A stretch of DNA of 64,000 nt from Anisakis pegreffii (lineage: Eukaryota; Nematoda; Chromadorea; Rhabditida; Anisakidae), in assembly GCA_035041965.1 (NCBI GenBank), contig JAPYMA010000050.1, positions 1 through 64,000 on the forward strand, given 5' to 3'. Within the stretch, counting starts at the first letter, position 1. Each line of letters begins with the position of its first letter. A program made the translations under genes and the position numbers. This document shows, in pieces, positions 1 through 11,003 of this stretch. Under the pieces are notes generated by a model, which saw only the letters and a program-made list of their open reading frames with translations, did no database searches and was not told the origin of the DNA.

Positions 1-1
1 A

Positions 2-3000
2 GTATGTCCTTTGGTGTGCCTCGACGTGCGATAAAACGACGCAGGCAGTGCATAAATCCGTATGTGGAAATATCTTCTGCGATTTCCAAGTGGACGGCGC
101 GAGTGCTGAGACAGGTGAATAAAGCGACCCATTGTTTGATAATGTCGTTATCTGTTCGAACTTTGATTGGTCCGAAGTAGTCAACTGCAGTGCAGTGAAA
201 TGCTGGTGACATTTGTATTCGTTCGGAAGGAAGCGGTGGCATTTTTGGTAACTGGAACGGTTTTGCAGACCATTTTCTGCATATTAGACAGTCTCTATGA
301 ATAACGGATTTGACGGTCTGTCGTCCGTGCGGTATCCAATATCGTTCTCGGAGTTTAGCGAGTGTTGTGGAGACGCTTCCGTGTAACAAAATGTCGTGAT
401 AATACATAATGATGAGGTGTGTAATACGATGATGACGAGGAAGAAAGACTGGTGATCTGGCATGAAGTGGTAGAACTGGATTGTTTAGTCTGCCTGTGCA
501 GCGCCAAATGTGGTCATTATCTTGTTGCAATTCCCAGCGGTGAATGTCGGCTATGGATATGGATCCGGACTGAGCTTGACGTAGTAATAAAGTGAGAATT
601 TGCTGACGGTCTTTTCCAGTTATTGGGCCGTAAAGTGTGAGGTTAGCGAGTGCTTTAATTGGGGTTTTTCGTAATTTCTGCAAAAAACGAAGTGATAGGA
701 CTGTTGCGTTGATGAGTGTATTCCAATTGTGGAATCGCGAAGGATCAACGAGATTATATGCAGGTTGTTCAATAGTGGCCGTTGTAACGGTTACATCTGT
801 TGTGGTCGTTGCAACATCTTGTTCTTCATCTTCAAGGATTTGAAGTGGAAGCAATGTTTGATAACTTGATGGCCAACTTGAAGAGCAGTGAGATAACCAG
901 TGTGGTCCATACCACCATTGGTTGTTATTAGATAATTCTGTTGGAGAGCATCCTCGTGTGGCCATATCAGCGGGATTGTCTTCGCTTCGTACGTATGCAT
1001 AGTGTATGTCTGTTGTTTGACGAATTTCGTTGATTCTATTCTGAACGAAACGCGGTAGTTTGTCTTCTTTGCCGCTAGCAAGCCATGCTAGTGCACATTT
1101 GCTGTCAGACCATAAAAATTTCGGAGCTGATTGAATGCCAAGTTGATGTGCAATAAAGTTACTTAAGCGGACGCCAATTAGAATGCTGAGTAATTCCAAA
1201 CGTGGTATGGTGAGCGATTGAATAGGTGCGATGCGACTTTTAGCCATTAATAAAAAGGTTTCGGATGGCGTTGTGACGTTATTACGGAGGTATATTACAG
1301 CTGCATAGGCTCGTGAGGAGGCGTCTGTGAAGATGTGAAGTTGGACATTAGAATAAGGGATGATGCGAGGTATACAAAATGACATTTGTTTCCAATCAGA
1401 TTGAAGTGTATTCCAACGTTGAGTGATGTTTGTGTCGGTCACCTCGTCCCATTTTTTCGTTTGTTTTGTTACATCTTGAAGGAATAATTTAAGTGGTAGA
1501 ATTATAGGTGAGATAAGTCCTAAAGGATCAAAATGTTTTGCAATGTGACGTAAAATGGATCGTTTTGTAGTTTTGTCGACCATAGGTGGTTGGGTTTTAA
1601 TGGTAAGTCTATCGGAATCGGTATCCCAGAGTATTCCAAGAACTTTTACAACGGGTTTTCCGTGGCGATCTTGTTCATTGATGTACTGGTATACCTCAGA
1701 GTCATTTGTGCTGAAGTCGCATAAGTTCATTTTTGCTGAGGCAAATATCTCTTTTGCTTCACGGTAGGCTTCTTTAGCTTGTTCTGTTGTGGATGCCCCT
1801 AGTAGGACATTGTCGACATATATGTTTCCAGCGATTGCACGTGCCCAGGGTGATTTAGACTGAGTAAGATGATGTCGGACTACGCCGGCTAACAGAAATG
1901 GAGAGCTTTTTGCCCCAAATAGGACTCGTCGGAAGCGGTAGCTGATAATAGGGTTTATAGGACTGAGTGGTTGTGTTGGATCCTTGAGCCATAGAAATCT
2001 GGTGACATCGCGATCTGGTTCGTTAAGGGCGACTTGAAGGAAAGCCTTTTCAAGGTCTGCAATAATGGCAATCTTGTACAGACGTAGTCGAAGTAGAACG
2101 CCCGTTAAATCAGGAAGCATAACTGGTCCTCGGTACAGATTGTCATTGAGAGAATGTCCCTTGGGTGCACTGGCACTGGCGTCGTATACAATACGTAATT
2201 TTTGTTTTTCTTCATTCCACACCATTTGATGAGGGATATAGTGAACGAATGGACCGGATGGGGTAATTGGACATGGTTCAATAATTTCGGAATCGAGTTG
2301 TTGTTGCAGTGTTTCAATGTAGCGTTGTAATTGCTTTGGATTGGTTTGTAATGTTCGAAGAAGAGACTGAAGTCGTCCAACGCAGAGGCCAAAATTAGAG
2401 GATAGGTTTGGGTGTTCTGATTTCCATGGCCATCCAACGCTGTATCGGCCATCTGGGAGGCGGCGCAGAGATAGATTAAAAAGACGTTGAGCTGTTGTAT
2501 CATCTTCTTGTGATTCCTCTTCTAAATTGATGCCTACCAAATCAAGGCGCCATAAGTCAGAAATAGAGAATTGAGCCGTACCAACAAGCACAGCAGATGA
2601 TTGTGTATGGAAATTTTTGAGGTATGTAGCTGGGATGGATCCATTACCTCCGATCATTGGTCCAAGTTCAGACTCATAGAGCGCAAAACCGGATGGCAGA
2701 TGTGTTAATACTCTTGGATTGACTTTACTAATGAAGTTTGAACCGAGGAGAATATCAGGTTCGTCCATGTATAGAGGGAGTGAGAGTTTCCGTTCTTTTT
2801 GATGCCATACTTCACTTATTGTATGTGGTGAAATATTTGCATGGAGGAATGGTTCAGTTACTTTCGGCAGCGTATGTGCTGTGAGTAATTGATTAGTACC
2901 GTTGGGGAATGAGATGCCTAAGGTGACAGTGTGGCTGGTGAAGGATGTGCCTGAGTTTCCGCCCACTCCTTTGACGATAATAGTGTTTTCATTCGTGAGG

Positions 3001-4790
3001 GGTAGACCGAGTCGTTCAGCAAATCGAACAGTTATGAATGAACACTGGCTACCTTGATCGAGGAAGACTTTGGCACGCAATGTTGAGAGAGTGGAAATTG
3101 GGTTAAATGCGCGTGCAGTAATCCACAATAGGAGTGATATATTGTCGGCTGTAGAGGAAGAAGACATGGTTGCCGTGCCAGTAACAGTTGCAGATTCGTT
3201 ATTGGTTGGAGGGGATGGGTCAATAATAGCATTGTGTGCAGTGTGTGTGGATGCTTGAAGCAACTGAGGACAGATAGCTTTGTTATGATTACGTCTGCAA
3301 AGGGAGCATGGTCGATTTTTGCATTGCTGAATAGTGTGACCTTTACGGAAGCATTGTGGGCAGATGTTCAGTTCTCGGACACGTTGTCGTCGTGTGTCGA
3401 GTGTGCGATACTTTGTGCAGTCGGCATTCCAATGCATATCATTACAGAAGATACAAGCTCGATTGGGTTTGACGGAAGTGCGCTGGGTTGAATAGTTGGA
3501 CGAGGGGGTGTGGTTCAGTGGAGAATTTTTATGTGAATTGTTGAAGGGTCGTTGATATCTGACACGATTGGAACTGTGGAATGTTGGTGTTGATTGGGTG
3601 ATTCCATGAAAGGCAGAAGAGAGGTTAGGATTAGGGTGAGGGTTGTGCTGACGAATGAACTGCTTGATGTGAGGCATGTGTCCCTGATGGCGTTCTTGGT
3701 TATAAGTTGGAGAGGTACATGTAGCAGTTAGCATGCGTGATTCGGCTAATAAGGTAGATTTAAAAGTTTCGGTTGTCCAAGGTTTAATACGTTGTTTTTC
3801 GTTGTACATGTACCGCTTGCTAGCTTCCGGTAAATGGTCTTCCAGTTCAAATAATACATGGTCATTCTCGATGTTGAGACCGGCAATGGTCATGTGATGT
3901 AATATGCGAGTTATGTCGTTATGGTATTGAAGGAGGTCTTCTGCGGTATGTGAAGGATTAGGTAATTGGCGTAGTTGAATTTGTAGACGTCTTCCCAGTT
4001 CATTTTTGTCACCATATAAGGTTTGGAGGATATTGAGAACAGGTTCGTAGCTGCGTTCACTTAATTGGTAACCAGCGACTGCTTGTTTGGCTTTGCCACG
4101 TAGGCAACTGAGGAGATAAGCTAATTTCTCAACGGGCGAGAGGTGCGGTTGGTTATGTACGGTGACTTCAAAAATTTCCCAAAATTCAAACCACTCAAAT
4201 TGTTTGCCACTAAAAGTGGGAAGTTCGATTTTGGGCAATTGTACGGAAGGATTGGTTGGCTGTGATTGCTGCTGAATTGGTGTTGGTGAAGGTGGAAGAA
4301 ATTGAGTGATTGTGGAATCGTTAAAGGATAATTGCTGAATTTGGGAATAGCAGGTTTCCTCGAGGAACGTCAGTTTGTCGATTACAGTATGAAGGCGTTC
4401 AATGACCATTGCAAGTCCATGTGGGTCATTAGTCATCTGTTGAAAGGCAGTTTGTTCGGAGAGGAGAGTATCATTCTCGTCGCGTAGTGATAATGAATCA
4501 ATTAGCTGTTCCCATCGGGAATAATGACGTTGGAGAGAAGTGAGTTTGTGTTCCAACATTAATCGAGTCGGTCTGGCTGTGTCAATGATTGATTTAATGG
4601 ATTGGGCTTGAATGAACGGAGTTGATGACGCATCTGGTTTGAACTTCAGTAACTCGTCGGCTTCATTGAGGATTGGGTCACAAGCAATAATGATAGGGTG
4701 AACAGCAGCCTGGATTGGTGATGACTTGAGCAGAGAAGGTGAGCTAGCCATTGCACGGGAGGTCGTACGCTTATTTGACAGACGCACCAT
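2..4790 (-). CDS. BEL/Pao retrotransposon gag-pol polyprotein, C-terminus cut by window edge
   Basis: One frame stays open from the ATG at 4790 to the left edge (1596 codons). Reading N to C: a Pao-type gag region; three CCHC-like zinc knuckles near residues 446-458 (CIFCNDMHWNADC), 477-490 (CPQCFRKGHTIQQC) and about 495-507; an aspartic protease with FLDQGS near 577-581; reverse transcriptase with YVDN at 991-994 in place of YxDD, as is usual for BEL/Pao; RNase H beginning TDASS near 1155 with a later WSDSK; an H2C2 integrase zinc finger; and the start of the integrase core with its first Asp in AVDYFGP. The window ends before the remaining integrase acidic residues, the env-like region if any, and the 3' LTR. 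Such polyproteins make the particle, copy the RNA and insert the cDNA. I saw no stop or frameshift, so the copy may be young. The start is the first ATG in the frame. Confidence 0.93.
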   Translation of the reverse strand, partial: MVRLSNKRTTSRAMASSPSLLKSSPIQAAVHPIIIACDPILNEADELLKFKPDASSTPFIQAQSIKSIIDTARPTRLMLEHKLTSLQRHYSRWEQLIDSLSLRDENDTLLSEQTAFQQMTNDPHGLAMVIERLHTVIDKLTFLEETCYSQIQQLSFNDSTITQFLPPSPTPIQQQSQPTNPSVQLPKIELPTFSGKQFEWFEFWEIFEVTVHNQPHLSPVEKLAYLLSCLRGKAKQAVAGYQLSERSYEPVLNILQTLYGDKNELGRRLQIQLRQLPNPSHTAEDLLQYHNDITRILHHMTIAGLNIENDHVLFELEDHLPEASKRYMYNEKQRIKPWTTETFKSTLLAESRMLTATCTSPTYNQERHQGHMPHIKQFIRQHNPHPNPNLSSAFHGITQSTPTFHSSNRVRYQRPFNNSHKNSPLNHTPSSNYSTQRTSVKPNRACIFCNDMHWNADCTKYRTLDTRRQRVRELNICPQCFRKGHTIQQCKNRPCSLCRRNHNKAICPQLLQASTHTAHNAIIDPSPPTNNESATVTGTATMSSSSTADNISLLLWITARAFNPISTLSTLRAKVFLDQGSQCSFITVRFAERLGLPLTNENTIIVKGVGGNSGTSFTSHTVTLGISFPNGTNQLLTAHTLPKVTEPFLHANISPHTISEVWHQKERKLSLPLYMDEPDILLGSNFISKVNPRVLTHLPSGFALYESELGPMIGGNGSIPATYLKNFHTQSSAVLVGTAQFSISDLWRLDLVGINLEEESQEDDTTAQRLFNLSLRRLPDGRYSVGWPWKSEHPNLSSNFGLCVGRLQSLLRTLQTNPKQLQRYIETLQQQLDSEIIEPCPITPSGPFVHYIPHQMVWNEEKQKLRIVYDASASAPKGHSLNDNLYRGPVMLPDLTGVLLRLRLYKIAIIADLEKAFLQVALNEPDRDVTRFLWLKDPTQPLSPINPIISYRFRRVLFGAKSSPFLLAGVVRHHLTQSKSPWARAIAGNIYVDNVLLGASTTEQAKEAYREAKEIFASAKMNLCDFSTNDSEVYQYINEQDRHGKPVVKVLGILWDTDSDRLTIKTQPPMVDKTTKRSILRHIAKHFDPLGLISPIILPLKLFLQDVTKQTKKWDEVTDTNITQRWNTLQSDWKQMSFCIPRIIPYSNVQLHIFTDASSRAYAAVIYLRNNVTTPSETFLLMAKSRIAPIQSLTIPRLELLSILIGVRLSNFIAHQLGIQSAPKFLWSDSKCALAWLASGKEDKLPRFVQNRINEIRQTTDIHYAYVRSEDNPADMATRGCSPTELSNNNQWWYGPHWLSHCSSSWPSSYQTLLPLQILEDEEQDVATTTTDVTVTTATIEQPAYNLVDPSRFHNWNTLINATVLSLRFLQKLRKTPIKALANLTLYGPITGKDRQQILTLLLRQAQSGSISIADIHRWELQQDNDHIWRCTGRLNNPVLPLHARSPVFLPRHHRITHLIIMYYHDILLHGSVSTTLAKLRERYWIPHGRQTVKSVIHRDCLICRKWSAKPFQLPKMPPLPSERIQMSPAFHCTAVDYFGPIKVRTDNDIIKQWVALFTCLSTRAVHLEIAEDISTYGFMHCLRRFIARRGTPKDI

Positions 4791-5113
4791 GTAAAAGAAT
4801 AGGAGGCACTATGTGAGGGAGTAGGCCCTAAATGGAAGGCTAAACCTTTTTTTTGTGGAAGGTAAGGAAGAGTCCCTCCTAAGATTACAATACAACAACA
4901 CAGCAATATGATAGATCACGATGTTGATCACAACTGAGTTGATTAGTGACGAGTGATGATATGATATGGTGAATAAGTGAGTGACGAGTAATAGCACAGG
5001 ACGACGTGTCGGAGATAGATGAGTGACTGTAGAATAATAAATTGCCAATAATGGTGAGTGAGGAATGATGCGGCGGAACTGTAATGACAGTTAGATTAGC
5101 GGTGTAGATGGTT

Positions 5114-5281
5114 GGCGCTAGTTAGCGCACAACAATGCTTTGGCGCTGGTTAGCACCCGGCTACACTTTGGCGCCGATTGGCACCTGGTTATGGTTTGGT
5201 GCAGATTTGCACCCTGGAACTATTTGGTGCTGATTAGCACCCGGCTACGGTTTGGCACCGGTTGGCGCCCTGGAACGTTGG
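5114..5281 (-). repeat. Six 28-bp tandem units, each with a 16-bp imperfect palindrome
   Basis: Units start at 5114, 5142, 5170, 5198, 5226 and 5254, exactly 28 bp apart. Each opens with a 16-bp palindrome, such as GGTGCTGATTAGCACC at 5226 or GGTGCAGATTTGCACC at 5198, followed by 12 bp ending mostly in TTT. The stems differ between units but remain paired. In units 2, 3 and 6 the one non-Watson-Crick position is a G:U pair in the minus-strand RNA and would be A:C in the plus-strand RNA. The array lies downstream of the element's TATA box, so it should be transcribed. Confidence 0.9.
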
Positions 5282-5328
5282 GTCGAATAGAAAAGGAAAA
5301 AAGAACACCTAGCCGCTTTTTGCTTCTT

Positions 5329-5336
5329 CTTTTATA
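5329..5336 (-). promoter_or_regulatory. TATA box of the BEL/Pao element
   Basis: The minus strand reads TATAAAAG here. It is about 60 bp upstream of the first palindromic unit and about 540 bp upstream of the gag ATG, so transcription would start near 5300 and include the repeat array in the RNA. This is inferred from position and consensus only. Confidence 0.5.
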
Positions 5337-5400
5337 CTGTTTGATGCTCGAGAGTTCCACCCTTTTCTCAAGGGAATTGTTTTGTCTTCGCTGATTCCGG

Positions 5401-6950
5401 CCATTATCAGCCTTTTGGATCAGTGAATGTTTTGAGAGATTTGTATGTTTATTCTTTTCTCGCTAGAAATTTTGATTTCGAATTTCTTTGCTGGTATCAT
5501 TTCGACTAAGAATTACCTTATTTCGCTGATGAAGCGACACCTATTGTATTGACAACACATCAGTGTAAAATGTTTTGATCTTTCATCAACCATTTGAAAT
5601 TGTATCATCAAAAGGAAAGCTGCATTTGGACTGGATCACTATCGTGTTTCTGATGAGGATGCCAAATCTCACCTGCATATTTGAGAAAGGATTTCACACA
5701 TCATTTACAAGCTCATGTCTAAACTAGGAGGTCATTAGGGTCAAGAAAATGAGGAAAGACGCGAGATTTGCAATAGGCTTCACTGAGAATAATATTGATG
5801 TATCGTTATTGTTCAAATTTTAGATCATGTCTGACAAAATATCACTGGATTTCATATGTTTCTAAGATTTACGAGACGTGTATGTGTTGTCGAGCGATTT
5901 TGTTCACTACAAGCAATAGCAACAATTTTCTGAAGCCATCTTACGCAGCTAAGTGGCTCATTCCAATACACTGTGTCTGCATTGATCAACGTACAGAAGA
6001 CGGTAGTCATATCAGGATCACCATAATCAAGCTAATGGTAAATGCTGTCCAGAACAGAGTCATTTCAGTTGGTATTATTGTGCATTTGAATTTTACTGCA
6101 TAATAGGTCAATACTCATTAGTTTGGTTTCATTTCAGTGAGTATTAATTTGCAACTGACTTATTTTTCATCTTGTCAGGTGAATTGACTATATTCGTAAT
6201 ATGAATCCAACCCTTATTCGATTGTTGTTTGGTGTTTATCAATGATTTACTTCTCGTTGCATGTATCACAATTGGCTGTGAGCATGCTTGTCTATTCATT
6301 GTCAAATGAAATTAACTTGAGTAGAAGCGCTTTCCCTTGTTTGAGAAAGCAGTTATTTATATGCGGAGATATCTATGACAGAATGTCTTCATGCATGCGA
6401 TGGCTGAGCCGTGTTCTGTGTGTATTATCCCACATCCCGTTTTCTTTGACCTGAACTGCACGATTACCCATCTTCGTACCAAAATTGAAAAATACCAAGT
6501 GCTACCAATTAGAAACAATTTACAGCTGAATATATTCAAAAAGCTAATAAAGCAGTTTGAGAAATTGTGCGAATCGTTTCATCGACGTCGATCTGTATGA
6601 TATAACATCGTTGGCGACGCAAGACACGCACTTTTCTTATGCAATTGAGTGTTAATTTATTCGGTGGAGTGTAAATTTATTCGGTAGAGTGTTAATATGA
6701 AACGTAAAGATGGTTTCGGGTTTATCGTGGGGATGACCATTTTCGTAGCATTTCCGTGGGGATGACCGTCTGTTTTGAATAACGATGAATAGATTTCGAA
6801 AAAGTCTCGAGATTTTTTTGTGGGGTTGATTTCGTGGTTTTTGTTAAATGATATTCTTCACTGAGTGTTATAATACAATAGTTTTATTTGTTAATTGGAT
6901 CTGGCTGTTTGCACGTAACCGATATCGATATTAATGTCTATATTCTCCGA
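5401..6950. other. No gene recognised; short direct repeats at 6647-6765
   Basis: ORFs here have no recognisable domain and no supporting splice structure. At 6647-6695 a unit of about 20 bp (GAGTGTAAATTTATTCGGTA) is repeated about 2.5 times, and CGTGGGGATGACC occurs twice at about 6727 and 6757. Confidence 0.5.
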
Positions 6951-6956
6951 TTTCAG
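6951..6956 (+). promoter_or_regulatory. Splice acceptor (5'-UTR intron or spliced-leader site) upstream of the J-protein gene
   Basis: TTTCAG lies about 70 bp before the start ATG at 7026 and has no obvious donor close upstream. In nematodes such a site is often used for spliced-leader trans-splicing. A 5'-UTR intron is the alternative. RNA reads would decide. Confidence 0.45.
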
Positions 6957-7025
6957 TTGGGTCGTACAGATTATCTCAACGGAAGCTGAGAGCTGCAACT
7001 ACGCTACTTTGCCTACAATATAATC

Positions 7026-8202
7026 ATGGTAAGCCGGAGTGTTTCTATTGGAAATTTTCTGATTTTACCAATTAGTTTTACTTAGTTATCATAATTGACC
7101 GTGTTTTTCGTACTCAACCGAAGTGAGGGTCCCACTCCATTGAAGTACCATTCAGTGTTGTCCTCAGTTTGATAGAATGTTACTGTCCACGGATAATCGC
7201 ATTGACTCTGGTGAAAATGTCTTACATGGATCATATACCAATTTTACATCAAGACTGACTATATTTGCGAGCAGAAATGAAATAATTTTCACGTTGTCTT
7301 ATCCCCGTAGTGTAATTCAATGTCAATTCATTATATGGTTGTTAGGGTCAATCTCAATCTCATTTTTCAGTCCTCGCAACTGATTCTGGCTGGTGTGACA
7401 ATCGCCGCTGCGAGTTTTGCTGGTCGAGCATTGTTGAAGAATCGAGCATTCATCAAGAAAACCATCGATTCGTTGCCTATCGATACGGTGCGTGCATAAT
7501 TATATTATCTAATTATTTGAATGAATTATGTTGTATGCGAATTCGGTTTTTGCTGCTCGGTAGTTTACTAAGGTACAGATGATCCAATGTCCATTTCCGT
7601 AGTATTAGTTCCGTAAGATTTTTTTCCTTTTCCGTAGGTTATAGCAAATGTGAGAGAGCCCTCACCGCACTGTTCCTTAATTGTGTAGCGAAAACTCATC
7701 AGTAGTGTTGTTCTGTTACCATAAGTCATTGCCATAACTGTATGAATTCATGAATATGTTGATTATCGCATAACTCCTTTTCGGTCACTTCATTACGATT
7801 AGCTTACTTTGCGTTGATTTTTATTTCCAGTTTTCGAAGTATCACCGTGGTGGCTTTGAAGCGAAAATGTCCAAGCGAGAAGCGGCTTTGATTTTGGGAG
7901 TACAGCCATCGGCAAAACCTATCCGAATCAAGGAAGCTCATAAGCGAATCATGATTGCTAATCATCCAGATAGAGGTACACTTTTAGTTTTTCCATCAGT
8001 ATGCTGGTATTCACAAGATATCCGACTTTGCTTTCAGTATGCTTTGCTTGAAAACACCCTCATTGAAAACGATCTGAACTTGAGATATACATTTCTACCA
8101 TTCTGTAAGATTTCTAAGCGATCCATGTTTTTAGGAGGATCACCGTATTTGGCATCTAAAATCAACGAAGCGAAAGATCTGTTGGACTCGACAAATCGTT
8201 AA
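7026..8202 (+). CDS. dnj-21: Mitochondrial import inner-membrane J-protein, TIM14/PAM18 type (DNAJC19 / DNJ-21 ortholog)
   Basis: Four exons (7026-7028, 7371-7487, 7831-7975, 8135-8202) join in phase to give 110 residues, the family's usual size (about 110-116). Exon 1 is the ATG alone, ending in ATG|GTAAGC. Residues 4-22 form the single hydrophobic inner-membrane segment. Residues 41-110 are the matrix-facing degenerate J-domain with FSKYHRGGFE, REAALILGV, IKEAHKRIMIANHPDRGG (catalytic HPD at 85-87) and SPYLASKINEAKDLL. The protein stimulates mtHsp70 at the TIM23 channel to drive import. The sequence is very close to what is known of C. elegans DNJ-21. AATAAA signals lie at 8673 and 8774. 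Oddly, intron 3 (159 nt) has a length divisible by three and contains no stop. Confidence 0.95.
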
Positions 8203-11003
8203 ATGCTTGCCGATCCACTTTGTTTCATTTTAAACCTTTCGTATCATTTAGATGTGCGCACTTCGAAGCGGCAAATACCGGTCATGTGAATATGAGAGTT
8301 GCGCTTTTGAAATTTTTATATGAATGATAGAGTTGGTCTGTTCTTTGAAGTTCAGTTTCTCGCTGATATTTTTTCCCTTTTGATTCATTGTTCATCACGG
8401 TGAAGGGAAATAGATTTGGTAATTTCGTTATTTTAACCATTTTGTGTGATTGAAGGTTCTAATTATTGTAAGCGATCGTTATGTTTGTAGATATTAGAGA
8501 GTTATGGTCAATTGTGTATAGTCTGTTCTTCTATGGTTTACGTATTTCACCTCGTTCACTTCAGTATCTTTTTTTTATGTAGCTTGATTCTTGATCGTGT
8601 GAATAACTAAACCATCGTTGTATTTTTTGGTGCATTCATGCAAAATGCTCATTTTCATCCGCCTCCCATTGAAATAAATTTCATAGTCCGCATCATTTTC
8701 ATAGAGTGACAGCAGTTAAAGGCGCCACCAGTCTCACTTGAATTGGTTTTCCATAGAGTTCTTTTGAAATTGAAATAAAATAAGATCGGAGGCGATGTCT
8801 GTGGTTTCTTGACGTTTTTCCCATTCTTTACCTAAATGACCAAATTGGTAACGTGAGGTCATTGAATTTATGATAGTATTTCGATGTTTGCCTTGTTCTC
8901 ATTTAATTATTCGAAAGATTATACGGTACAGTGCTGCATTGCGTTATGGATTTCAAATTAAAATGTAATGAATATTTAACGTGCTTGTAGTACAGATACT
9001 TATTAACAACTCAAACTACACTAACTGCGAACAATCATAAAACGGTGGAAAAAACGTTTCGTTGACGACAAATAATGCACATTGAAGAATGACAATCTTA
9101 TAATATTTGCTGAAATGTTTAGCATTCCTAAACGTATTTGTAAAAACGTGGTCATATTTTTGAGGATATCCTTTCAAGTGTACTGAAAGGGGGAATTTTA
9201 TGGTCTCAGAAAACTCCTCAATTCATATGCTTGGTAATTTGTTTTTCAATGATGTGAGTTCTTCGTGAATTTTCAGAGTGGAAGCGCATGCAAAACTTGA
9301 TCTCATTTCTGGAAAATAATCAGATACATTAGATTCTTAAGGAGTTAGAATTGGTGCAGAGTTGAAGTTAACTTCAATTATTGCAATTACTGCATCTGCG
9401 TCAAAACAGAGAAGCAATACAGAAAAGACACTTAAGTTTTCGACAGCAACTGACAATTTATTAAATGTGTAACTATGAGTGCGCATCCACCGACGTGTCA
9501 AAGCAATGAACGCAACGGACTGAAATGAGGTGTATGGCACAGAAGAAATGCACATCCACTGCGATCGCTCTTCGTCATGCTTTCAGTTCATCAAAGCGGT
9601 GCACGATTCGTGGGCCAAATGGATGTTATCAAGGCCACATGCGCCTTGATTGACACCTGTGTTTTCGCATGCAAATATCAACTGAAATTTGTTTGACTGT
9701 TGAAGTTAACTTTATATCGCCACTAACGGAAAAGGTGGATTTCGTTCGATAGGGCGCAAAAAATTTGTAACTATGCAGAAACAGCTATCACGTAAATTAG
9801 AATATCATATTTGTCAATTCAGAGAGCTGTTAACGACCTTCGCAATCAGTTGTAGAAAATTATAAATCCAATGGCAACGCGAGAAATTCATTTGGGTCAA
9901 CCGGAAAGCCTTTGTGCAATTCAGCTTCATTTATTCAATTTATGTTCAGTCTTCCACGGGTGCTTATTCATAAGCTCATAAGGGGCTAACTTGCGCCCAA
10001 AGAGCTTTCACAGTGCGTCAAATGAACGAGCATTCAGATCACAATGAATTCAACTTAAGTGACGTGCATTTGGTCAACATATTAGAATGAAGATCTAGAA
10101 TTACCTCGTGCCGCTAGTCTGAGATAAACAAAAATTTAGAATGCGCTGATGTTGAGAGATAGCTAGGTCTTACCTTTGACGTTCCTTGTGGACACGTTGT
10201 ACTATGTTCGATCCAGTTGCGATTTTTTTTATTGACTCCCAATTCTGTTACGAAGGGACACACTTTGAAACTATCACAACATACACGCAACTGAACGCCT
10301 GATGTAGCTTCCCAAGCACGGAATCTGATCGTCTCAGATTGTCCAGACAGAAGTTTTGTCGTCAGAGCGGCCCATTGCTTCGGCTTGACATATGCGGCTG
10401 CGAATCGCTTATTCTTTTTGCCAAATATTCCTGTGAATACGAAATGCGATTGATTAGGCAGCTCCTCATTTTTTTGCCGTCATCTCTGATCAAATCGCTC
10501 AGTCGTGCGTTCGAGACCAAGTATACGTCTCAGTTGGATTGAGTGCAGTACTGGGCCTTAGAGCATGCACCTTTGTCTGATCGTGAGTCTGACCCGATTC
10601 AACATTGAGTGATTACAGGATTTTTACATCAAAAATCTTACAATTATGGCATCAGTAACATGAGTGAATGAATTTCCTTGATAGGCTATACAAAGTGCAT
10701 AGAAATTTGACAAGCCCTCAACAAGTGTGAGATGAAGAGGTGAAACAAACTGGAGTGTGCGATGCCCGTGAGACGATTTCTGTATCGTCCTCGCCAGTTG
10801 TGCCAGCTCCTTCGTGTCATGTGCGCGCCTCGTCGTTGTCTAGCTCGTTGCTTGTAGTGTTTACTTGATGGACTCACGTCATCTTTTGTCGACTTATATG
10901 AACACAAACTTCCTGAAAATGCATTCCACTAAATGAGAACGATCTGATTCCATTTCGCCATTGGACTCTTGCGAATTTCACTGTTTTAACTCAACGTTCG
11001 AGC
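8203..11003. other. 3' UTR of the J-protein gene, then intergenic DNA
   Basis: The first approximately 600 bp include two AATAAA hexamers (8673, 8774), likely the polyadenylation sites of the J-protein gene. From about 8.8 to 11.0 kb I see no coding structure I trust. A minus-strand open segment of about 66 codons at 10.64-10.85 kb ends in a GTAAGA donor but has no clear acceptor. Confidence 0.5.

Larger units (their letters stand above)
4791..5400 (-). mobile_element. 5' leader / probable 5' LTR of the BEL/Pao element
   Basis: This stretch lies upstream of the gag start on the element's sense (minus) strand. It holds a TATAAAAG box and six 28-bp palindromic units and has no long open frame in the gag direction. 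The LTR ends could not be fixed: no second LTR is in the window for comparison, and I saw no convincing tRNA primer-binding site next to an LTR end. A small hairpin, GCTGAT..ATCAGC, lies at about 5389-5411. Confidence 0.6.

Noticed and set aside
5114..5281. CRISPR array
   Set aside because: The 28-bp units are contiguous without unique spacers, lie in a eukaryotic retrotransposon leader, and no cas genes are present.
7867..8202. Single-exon 111-codon ORF at the J-protein gene
   Set aside because: It starts at an internal Met and reads through intron 3. The spliced model gives the full conserved family sequence.
10500..10530. tRNA B-box-like GTTCGAGACC
   Set aside because: No matching A box or cloverleaf could be formed around it.
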